Assembly (NCBI GenBank): GCA_964440935.1
Contig: CAYTTY010000054.1
Coordinates: forward strand, 1 to 20,339
Source: WJJR01 sp964440935
Lineage (GTDB): Bacteria; Zixibacteria; MSB-5A5; WJJR01
Length of the DNA stretch: 20,339 bases
Reading direction: 5' to 3'
Position numbers and translations under genes: made by a program. Positions within the stretch are counted from its first letter, which is position 1. Every line of letters starts with the position of its first letter. Positions 6,154 to 16,200 of the stretch are shown here, piece after piece. The notes under the pieces are model-generated. The model was not told the origin of the DNA and made no database searches. It saw nothing but the letters and a program-made list of their open reading frames with translations.

Positions 6154-6194
6154 ACAATAAAACGCCCCCCACGCTCACGGCGCGGAGGACGTTT
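6154..6194 (-). terminator. Rho-independent terminator after the PorV/PorQ-type gene
   Basis: On the minus strand a 15-bp stem (6180-6194 with 6160-6174, including three G-U pairs) closes a five-base loop and is followed by TTATTGTAT. It starts about 20 bases after the barrel-protein stop codon and should end transcripts from the giant gene and barrel gene. Confidence 0.8.
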
Positions 6195-6214
6195 CTATCA
6201 CTCGTAATCGACGC

Positions 6215-7105
6215 TTAGAAGTTGCCGGTCAGCGAGAACCGATGGTTCTCACCAAAGACGTCAACTTTCTCGCTGTAGTACGCATAGTCGACGGAGAACT
6301 GCTTGAAGAACAGTCCCGCGCCGAGCGTGAACGCACCGTCGTCAACACCGCCGCGCAGCGCCGTGCCATAGTCGGTGCCATCGAAGGTGTAGGCGTATTC
6401 ACCGCCCAAGCGATACTTCAGGTCGTCGTCGTTCTGCGTCTTCTGGATGTCGACCGGGAAGGTGAAACCTTCCAGCATGTCGGGCATCACAGCCACACCG
6501 ACGCGGATATTGTACGGCGTGGTGTCGTCGCCAACCTTCAGGCCCAGCGATTGCGCCATGACTCCGAACGTGGCTTCCGGATGGAAGTCCCACTGGACAC
6601 CCACGTCAGCACCAACGCCGGTCTCTTCTGCGACCGAGTTGTTGGCGATGACCAGGTTCAAGCCCCAGCGGAAGCGCTGGGTCATGTTCGCATACGAGAT
6701 GAGGAAGTAGTTATCCAGGTAGTCTTCGCCACCGGGATTCTCGTCTGTCGCCACGTCCGTGATTCCTGCATTGATCCACGAGCCGCCGATTGATCCCCAA
6801 TCAAAGCTTCCCGCCAGTGCCAGGTAGTTGAACTGACGATCAAACGTCATGTCCGCCGACAGCATGCTGGCAAAGCCCCAGGTTGGGATTCGGGTCAGAC
6901 CCGCAGGATTGAAGAACCCGGCCGTCGCATCGCTGACAACCGCCACTTGGGCGTTCCCCATGCCTGCCGCTCGGGCGCCGACGCCAGTCCGCAGCCACGG
7001 CAACGCGTGGGGAGCTTCCGCACTTGCAACGGTAGTCATGCCCACCACGAGAACCAGCGCCGTGCCGAGGACCACCGCCCACCGATTGCCCCTTTTCTGG
7101 TTCAT
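6215..7105 (-). CDS. PorV/PorQ-family outer-membrane barrel protein (296 aa)
   Basis: A predicted outer-membrane beta-barrel. A signal peptide spans residues 1-29 (MNQKRGN, hydrophobic VVLGTALVLVVG, cleavage near ASA). The family hallmark follows: LRTGVGARAAGMGNA (38-52) and ATAGFFNPAGL (60-70). Alternating aromatic and polar strands continue to the C-terminal phenylalanine (RFSLTGNF), a common end for barrel proteins. PorV/PorQ relatives act in type IX secretion, receiving cargo with C-terminal sorting domains at the cell surface. At 296 residues it is nearer PorQ or generic UPF0164 length than full PorV. The start at 7105 is chosen because AGAGGAG lies seven bases upstream; the ATG at 7129 has no such site. 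It is 108 bases downstream of the giant secreted protein, probably in the same transcript. A specific export partnership is an inference. Confidence 0.9.
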   Translation of the reverse strand: MNQKRGNRWAVVLGTALVLVVGMTTVASAEAPHALPWLRTGVGARAAGMGNAQVAVVSDATAGFFNPAGLTRIPTWGFASMLSADMTFDRQFNYLALAGSFDWGSIGGSWINAGITDVATDENPGGEDYLDNYFLISYANMTQRFRWGLNLVIANNSVAEETGVGADVGVQWDFHPEATFGVMAQSLGLKVGDDTTPYNIRVGVAVMPDMLEGFTFPVDIQKTQNDDDLKYRLGGEYAYTFDGTDYGTALRGGVDDGAFTLGAGLFFKQFSVDYAYYSEKVDVFGENHRFSLTGNF

Positions 7106-7160
7106 CAGATAGCTCCTCTGTAAAATCATGAATTTCTCTTTGTCCTCGTTATCGGGTAGT

Positions 7161-7193
7161 GTCCGTCCCCGCTTGGTTCTAGCGGGGACGGAC
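7161..7193 (-). promoter_or_regulatory. Strong intercistronic hairpin between the giant gene and the barrel gene
   Basis: A perfect 13-bp inverted repeat (7161-7173 and 7181-7193, GTCCGTCCCCGCT arm) has a seven-base loop and no T-tract on either strand. It is about 20 bases after the giant gene's stop codon and about 55 bases before the barrel-protein start. Such hairpins often protect the upstream message from 3' exonucleases or partly reduce downstream expression; which applies here is not shown. Confidence 0.7.
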
Positions 7194-7213
7194 GGTTTCA
7201 GTTCCGTGGTTTC

Positions 7214-10200
7214 TTAGTCGGCTCGCTTCACCACAACCTTAATCGCCTGAGAGGTCCGGCTACCCGCCGCCGCTCCGGTCTTGTGGAAGTGAACCAGATA
7301 CACACCTTCCGCCACCATGTCGCCCTTCGCAGTGCGGCCATCCCACTGGAAGCCGCCCGCCGAGAAGTTCTCGCTCAGTGACGTAACCTTCTCACCCGTC
7401 AGGTCATACACGTCGGCGTGAATCGTGCCACCGCCGGCGCGGAAGCCGTTGAGCGGGAAGGTGACCACTTCGCCTGCGAACGGATCGAACGGGTTCTGCG
7501 ACGGCTTGATATCGTCGCCGCCCTCGTACTCACCCGTGTCACAGGCCACCGGATCGACGGTGAAGAACTCCTCGACGATCTCGGTGCTGTTGCCAACCAG
7601 ATCCGGTACACCGTTGTCGTTGTGATTGTAGACGTAGTACTCACAATTACACTCGTTGTTCTGTACCAGCGTACGGTTACCATTGTAGATCACGATGCGG
7701 AAGCCATCGTACTGTGCTTGCTCGAACGTCAGGCTGAACGTCGCTGTGTTGCCCTCGATACCTTCATCGAGCGCATCCGGGGTTTCGGTGTGCAGCAGAC
7801 GCGCACGACGCACCTCCTGGTCATTCCACGACGGCGTGTACTCGTACACGTCAACGTAGACCGAATCCCAATTCACACCCGACGCATCGTCCGTGATATC
7901 GAACGTGAAGGTCGGGTTCGGACAGGCATAGCCCGTTTCCACCACGATGTTCGGCTCCGTGCAATCGATCTCGAAGTCCCACGTCGTCGAACCGCAGTAG
8001 CCCGCGCGGTTGAACGACTGCACTTCGATCGTGTGCGGACCACAGTCGAGCGCCATCACCGGATAGTTCCGGTTGTACGTCGGCGATCCGTTCACGCAGT
8101 CGTAGTAGTTCCGCATGTACTCCATCAGACGGCAGCAAAGGTCCGGACTCTGACCGACGGCGTCGTCGTCACAGTTGAACGCACTGCTGTCCGCATTGTC
8201 GAAGTAGCAGAAATCCCAGTAATCGTAGCTGCCGCCGAAACCGCCGAAGCAGTTGTACAGATTACCGAGCTCCTGGAAGAAGTCATCCACGTTATCGGAC
8301 GCCAGCGGACGCGTGGTCAGAATACCCGAGGTGTTGTCCCAGGTGCTGAGCCAGCCTTCCGCGTTGTCGCCGCGCGAGTAGACGGTGATACCGTCAATCT
8401 TCACGGTGATCATCGACGGATCGATATCGTAGTTGCCTTCATCGCCATGGATGTTGGACCGCACGAGCGTCTTGATGACCGGGCGGTTGCCGGCGTATCC
8501 GGAGTAGTACGGATAGGCCGAATGATGCTCGACCGTCAGAGCGCCCGAGTTGCAGGAGCGTCCGGTCGACACAACCGCGTACAGTCCGTGCAGGTTCTTC
8601 GTGTAGAATGTCGCGGTGCCACCGCTGATCTCGCCACCGGCGATCATATCATCAACGGTGTTCCACTCGTCGCCATCCCACCAGCCGACCGCCAACTGGT
8701 TCTCCTCGATACCCGCGTCCGCAACGGCCACACTGTCGTAGCTGATCGTCACTTTCGCGTACTTACCGATTTCGAAGCCGTCTTCCAGCGGATCGGTCAA
8801 GCGAACCGCGGTGACCCAGTTGTTGGCCGCGCCGTCGTAACCCCAGACCTGGATGTACTGCTGGGTCAGGGCCAGGACCGGCGGACGCGCCGGGAAGAGC
8901 GCCACACCATTCTCGGCGGGTGTGGCACCCGGATCGAGACAGACTTGCGCATTGAAGCTCTCGTCGGTGACGCAACCCGGGAATCCAAGGTCGGTCTCGA
9001 CGTGATACACAGTCAGGCGCGACTGCTCCAGGAAGGTGACGCCGTTCGCGTCATTGTAGGCAACCCAGAACCAGCCGAAGCCACCGCCCAGGATCTGCGA
9101 ATCATCGAAGCTGCCCATCATATGACCGGCAGTTCCCTGATCCTGGAACAGCTTCACCTTCTCGATCTGGAAGCCACCATCGTAGTCGGCGTAGAACGCC
9201 AGCATCGAGTGGTGCAGGCTGATCTCCGTGGTGTTCACGTGGACCAGACCCAGATTCTCGAAGGTCTTGTCCTCAAAGGCCACTTCAGCCTCAGAGGTTG
9301 CGCTCGGCCCGCTCGGTGTAACCTCGCAGTTGCTCACCGTACCCGTGAAGATCGGCTGAGCCTCAAAGTCCTGGTTGCCCGACTTATCGGTCGGGACCAT
9401 CCGGAATTCGAGCTGCGTGCCGCTCCACACGCACGGGTTCCACGTGGTCATCCAGCAGGTCGAATCGCCGTTGACCATCTGCGCCAGGCCAATGCCCGTC
9501 CAGTCGGTCTCGTCGTTCTCGCTGGTCTGACGCCACTGGAACTGGACGCGTTCAACGTCCTCATCCCAGGTGCGGCCCATAATGTAGTATTCCTTGTTCA
9601 TGTGCTCGTCAGTGGTGACACCGAAGCCAGCCACGTAGCCAACCGGCGGCGTACGATCTTCGATGCAGATCGAACGGAACGGCGACTGGAACGAGTTACC
9701 CACTTCGTCGGTCACAACCGTCCACGCACAGTAGGTGCCTTCCGGAACACCGGTCGGATCCCACAGCGCGAACGGGTTATCCGGGTACTGGTCGCCATCG
9801 GTCAGGTCGACCTGCTGGCCCCAGATGATGCCGACATCACCACCGGCACCGGCGCCACCCGAAATCTGGCTGGCCAGAGCGGTGAGGTTGGCACCCCAGT
9901 TCGACGTGATGTCGAGCTGTGCACCATTCGTCCGCGGTGCCAGCGTCGAGTAACCGGTGCTGTCACCGAAGTTGAACACGGTGCTGATCTGCGCACCCGA
10001 CGTCAGGATGTCCGGAACGAGGGTGTTGAAGTCCTCGATGTCATCCGCATCCTCGTCGGTCACCAGAATGATCGCCTTCGCGCAGTTCGAACGGAAGCTG
10101 TACCAGTTCAGCGCGTCGTTGATCGCGGTCAGACCGTTTTCGGTGCCCGAACCGGTATCGCCAACTGCCGTTACCATCGTCTGGAAGGTGGCCAGATCGG

Positions 10201-13200
10201 TCGTGAAGTCACCGGTGCCCGCGCCGCCCTGTTCAAAGACGCCGCTGGTGCTCACCGGGTTCGAACCGTCGGTGTAACCCACCACACCCATCCGGAAATC
10301 AAGCCCGCCGAGACCCTGGAAGAAGTTCTGAGCCTGGCTGGCGATTTGCGCCTGATCATCACCCATCGAGCCGGAACCGTCGATCACCCAGATGATGTCC
10401 ACACAGCCGCCGAACGAGCCTTCACACTGCCCGACGAAGAACTGCATCGTCATCGCACCCGAGTTGAACTCCGGCGTATCGCCGGCGCAGGACCGGTCGT
10501 CAACCGCGACGGCCGAGAACTTCACTTCCTGCTGCTCGCCGGTGATGATGATTTCATGGCAGTCACCGAAGGTTTCGTCACCATCGATGTCCGTGATTTC
10601 AGAGTACGGATCGGTGTTGTCCACCATCACATCGAGTACCCGTGAATGGTTGGCCACACCGCCCTTATAGAAGGCCCACGCGACCACGGAGTAGTGTCCG
10701 TCACGGCAACCACCCAGATCGAAATCAAGGTCGGTGAACCAGTCGGTGCACAGTGAACCGTAGCGGTCGACACCGAAGATCACCCAGCCCTCTTCCGGAT
10801 CCGGTGTGAAAGGCACGCCCGGAGCATCGCCGAAGCGATACGCGAACACCACCGAGTCAACCAGATGACGGTTCAAGAGTGAGTCTTCCGTTTCGGTATC
10901 CACGCAGATGTCCACGCGGCCGCCGACAAACGTGAGCTCTTCATTGAAGACCTCGCGCTTGTAATTCGGAATCGGCTCCATCAGAGCGAAGTCCGCGTCG
11001 ACCTTCACCACCGTCACCGGCACGCGCTTGTCATCTGCCGCCGATGTCCAGAGGTAGTAGTCACCCGCGTCGACTTCCGAGAGATCCCAGGTGACCATGA
11101 ACTCGTCACCCGACTGAGTCACGTCACCTTCGATCTGCGTGCCACCACCGGTGGCGCCGCCGAAGAAGAAGTCGAGATCCGAAACCGTGCCCGAAGTGAG
11201 CTTACGAGCCGTTACGGTCACCTCGTCGCCCGAGATGAAGTCACCCCAGGTCGGCGACACAACCATCGCCTCGTTGTCCTCGATGTCGAGCACGTAGAGG
11301 TTCATTTCATCGACCCAAGTCTCGACGTTGCCGAGCGGATCGGTCACCTCGACGGTCACCGGACCGTACCAGATGCCGTGCTTCAGGCTGACGAGGCCGG
11401 AGTCGGCCGGATCGAATGTCCATTCAAGGTCGCCAATGCAGGTGTCGACGGCGCTGTTGCCGTTCTGCGCCACCAGGCCGTAGCACACCTCATCGACATC
11501 ACACGCATCTTCCGGCGTCACCGTCACGGTCACGTCGGTACCCGCCTGAATCGTGTAGGCGTCGAGATCGACGGTGAACGGTGTCACCGAGCGATCGACC
11601 TTCACGATCATGTGATGCGAGTTGGTCACATTGAATGTGAAGTCGTCAAACAATCCGTCGTCATCATAGTCGTCGGAAACCACGCCCTGCGACGAGGTCA
11701 CCACCGCGCGCACGCGGTAGACACCCTCGGCCAGACCCGCCGTACCGAAGTCGACGATCGGTTCCCAGACGCCATCGTTGTTGTTGTCTTGCAGCGCACC
11801 GTTGTTCGGCGTCGGACGGCTGTACTGATCGTACACGTCCGAGCTCGACATCGGCGCCCACCAGATCACCACGTTCGAGACATCCACCTCACCGCCTTCG
11901 GTGAAGTTGATGTTCACCGAGTCGGCGTTGATGCTCAGCGTGTCGCACACCTCGATCGCCTCGTTGATCGCAATCGTGCCGAGGTTGGTCGGGTTAATCA
12001 CCCGGACGTACCAGTACGGCGATGTATCGTCGTTGCAGGCACAGTCGGTGACTTCCGTCCACACCCGGTACGTGCCGTTCGGCAGGCCTGAGGTCGGCCA
12101 CGTCGCCATATAGAGGCTGTCAATGCTCGGGTCCACCACCATCAGCTCGCCAAAGATCTTTTCGTTCGAGCTGTTGTAGACGAAGACCTTCACACTGTCG
12201 ACACCGCAGTTGTCCAGATCGCCATAGCCGAGCGGCGACTCGTTGTCACGGCCGAGCGCATAGATATCGACCATGTCGCCCGCGGTCACCGTCGTCGGAT
12301 CGGCGCTGCCACCGTTGGAGCCGTCGCCGGCCACTTCGATGACTTCCGTCCACGGATCGGTACCGTCGTACTGCACCAGGACCTTCTCCGACGCCACCGT
12401 GACACCGGCCTTGTTCGTGGCCGTCGCCCAGATGTAGTACTTACCATCGGCGCTCAGGTCTTCGGACGGATCCCAGTTGAAGTGATAGAGGTTTCCAGTG
12501 CTGTAGTTGTCACAGCCGATCTGGTTCGCCTCGTTCTCCGTCCATTCGGTGTAGTAGAAGCACACTTCCTCGATTGTGTTGTACGGGTCGCTCGGCACCG
12601 CTTCGGCCGACAGCTCGATTCCACAATTGTCGAGGAATTCGAACTCAGGCTCCACGGTCTCCGGATTGACCATCGTCACAGTCGGCTCACCGCACGACAG
12701 ATGGACCCGCGTGATGTATTCGGTTGTCTGCTCGTTCAGCGAGTAGTCTGTCGCCAGAGCAAGCAACTCGTAAGTACCGTCGTCGAGACCCAGAGCATGC
12801 GGATACCAGAGAGCCGAGATGTTTTCGAGAATGCCCTTTTCGACTTCACTGGGCACTTCGACCGTCTCGATCAGCGTCCACTCCGTCGCGCCTTCCGCAC
12901 GGTAGTAGAAGCTGACTTTCTGCATCTGGTTGGCCAGCAGTCCGGCCGCGACGATTTCGATACCGCCGCCATCCTGCTCGTGATCCTGACAGAACACTTC
13001 GTCGTTCATCGGCTCGATGATGACCGCCTCGCTCGGGGTCACGTCGAGCATGTACAGCGAGATGCAGTCGGTGCTCGTGTTGCCGCAGCTATCGGTGATG
13101 GTCACCGTCAGCGTGTGGACCTGGAAGCCATCCTGGACGGTCACAAACGGCGCGATGCTCGGATCGAGTGTCACATGATCCAGCACACCTTCGCCCTCGC

Positions 13201-16200
13201 GGACCGACAGGACCTTCGAGTCGCAATCGCCTTGAACACTGGCGGCGCCCAGCGCCGGATCGCCCTCACAGGCGCAACCCGAACATTCGCCATCCCACAA
13301 GCGCCACTCGATCTTGGCCACGTCATCGGCTTCCGCGAACGGATAGACCGACGGCTGCACCTCGATCGTCTTGCCGAACTGCATGAACGCCCAGCCGCGC
13401 GGATCACTCAGGCGGCAACTGGTGTTCGGCTGAATCACCGTCTCGGTCACGCCCAGCACCTGGTCATCGATTTCGGTCCAGACGGTATCGATTGCGATAC
13501 CCGGCGCCTCGTTATCGATGAAGAAGCTGGCCGCGTCACCATTGGTGGTGTCAAACGTGCCCGCGTCGAAGTCGAAGTCCCCATCATAATCGTATGAGTA
13601 GGTTCCCCAGATCGTCTTCGCGATCACGCGGAAGTCGTAGTACACAAGCTGCGTCAGGTTGTCGGTATCGAAGTCGTCCCAACGCCAGCCCGTCTCGCGT
13701 GTGCCGGCACCCTGGACATCGAAGAACCCGGAACCCACGGAGGTCCAGTAGTTCAACTGATCCGGATCGCTCGACAGCTTGTACCACAGTGTCACGTCCT
13801 CAATATCATCAAAGACATCCTGCGTGATATCGAGATGCGCAATGAAGTCAACCTCGCCGGACAGCTTCTCCTTACCGTCCCCATAACAGACATCGGGACT
13901 CCAGAGGACAAGTGGTGGCGTGGTCGTATCGATACAAACCGCAACACACGGTGTAAGCGTGATGTTTTCCTGATCATCATACACCCGCGCACGCAGGTAA
14001 ATGATGTCGCCGTCACCCAGCCCGAGACTGTCGATCACGTGACGGTTGAACCAGTCGGTCGTGACTTGGCCGTCCTGGATCGCACTGCCCGGCTCGATGG
14101 CAAACGTATGCCACACTTCGTCGCACGGGACCGTGAAGGTCGTGTCAATGCGCACTTGAATCGAGCAGGTGGCCGACGTGTCCACACAGATGATCGAATC
14201 GATATCAAAATCCATCGCACCATCCGGGAACGTGTCACAGACCAGACCCGAAGAGGTGTCCGTGGTATCCGTTTGACAGAGCTCCCAACGGAAGAAGGAC
14301 GAATCCTTGGTGATTTCACCAATACAGCACTCTTCGCCCCACTCGAAGTCGACCTTGAACACGTCGTCCGGATCGATGCAGTTCTCATCCGGGTCAATGG
14401 TTAATGTGACCGGGACCGGATCCTGCATCGAACGCGACTTGCGGATGCACTTGCCGTCGACCGGATTGGTGATCTCGGCACACGGCCCCAGCGAATCCGG
14501 CACACAGAGGCTGTCCAGATCGCTCGCCGCACGGCCACACAGATCCCACCATTGAACGGCGAGTTCATGCGCGCCCTTACCGAAACCGGTCATGTCAATG
14601 TTAACGGTATCGAGACCGTTCGACGACTCGGTGTAGTACACATCAACGCCGTCGATCGTGACCTGCACCTTGTACGGCGCCTCACCGTCCTCAACCAACA
14701 GGATGAGTTCGTTGTCGGGGCCGAATACATCGTAGCCGTGCAGATCGCAGAAGTCCTGATAAGTGCGCACGTCGCCGTTAACGGAGACGATCTGCGCATC
14801 CAGCACCTCGGTCGACCAGTCGAACGTGAAGCTCGGACAGGTTACGTAGGCACTGTCGTTGCTCAGCGTCTTGCCCGCGAGGTCGGTCGGCGTCACGATC
14901 AACTCAATCGTCCTGGTCGTGTCGGCGCCCACCAGCGCATTCAGCGTGTTCGCGTTCAGCGCCACGTCGAAGCAAATCTCCTGATTCGCCTGCGACGCGC
15001 TGCCGAGCGTGGTCCAGGTCGTGGCGCCCACGACGCGTCCCTTCACGGTCACGCTGACGATGTCGTCATCGACTTCCGGATCGAGCGCACACACGTACAC
15101 GAGCAGTTCGTTGCCCACGCAGTGCAGGTCGCCCGGTTCCGGCTGAATGATGCACGCATGCGGCGGCGCCAGATCGGACAGACACTGCACCGTATCCGGA
15201 TGCTCCTCTTCGAGGAAGCCGCACGCATCGCGCGTGTAAATCGTAAAGTCGTACCAGCCGCGATCGACAAGATCGGCACCCGAATTCGGCGCACCGGTCG
15301 TCAATCCGGCATCCATTGTTGTCCAACTGAACTGCTGGTTCCCACCGCTCAAAGTGGTGACCTCGACCGAATCGATCGGCTCGGTAAAGTCGATCTCACC
15401 ATCTTTGCCCATATAGATGAGGAACCACTCCCGCGCCGTCGCGTTCGAGCGCCAATCCAACTGGATGTGGCCGCTGTCAATCGACGTGCACGTGAAGGTG
15501 TTGACCGGCGCCGGCGGCGCAATCTCGCAACCGGTCAGCGTATCGGCCCAGGCAACGTCGTCCGCTTGGCACGTGTCGATGCCCTTCACCGTGAACCGGT
15601 AGTTGTCGCCCGGCACCAGCGGAACCAGAGCGGCCAACTGCGCGTCGTCGATCGTCGTGTTGGGCGCGTTACGTTCGCCATCCCACGTCGAGAAGACCGT
15701 GTCCATGCCGTCGGAAATCGTCGCCAACTTCACTGACGGATTCCCGAACGTGCCACGGTTCCACCAGACTTCGTACGCACCGAAGGCGCCTTCCGGATCC
15801 CAGCGGACCTGAACGCCGCCGCACGAATCCTGCACACAATCGACCATCGCCACCGTGCCGACATCTTCGCCGAAGCAGGTGAACGTGGCCGGGTTGTAAT
15901 CGCGGTTGTAACAGTCGTCGACCGTCACGATCTGGAAATCGTAGTCGCGGCACGGCGACACCGGATGCACCGTCGAGTCCGAACGCCAGACCATCAGCGT
16001 ATCGAACTGGGCGGCCAAAACCGTGTCGGTAATGATCGGATTACCGTTGTCGTCGTTCCAATGAATCTCGAAGAACGCCGCATCCGGATCATTGTAGGTC
16101 CAGGTCAGCTCCAGGACGTCAAACGTGTTGTCGCCCGGAACCGGATACCGCGCACACGAAATCGAATCCTCCGGAATCGAGAACGGAATCTTGGTATCCA

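Noticed and set aside
7418..10645. A 1075-codon open frame on the plus strand opposite the giant gene
   Set aside because: It lies entirely antisense to the giant gene's coding frame, has no recognisable motif, and is rich in Arg, His and Val, as expected from the complement of GC-rich codons. Similar antisense frames at 12482-13597 and 14552-15736 are rejected for the same reason.
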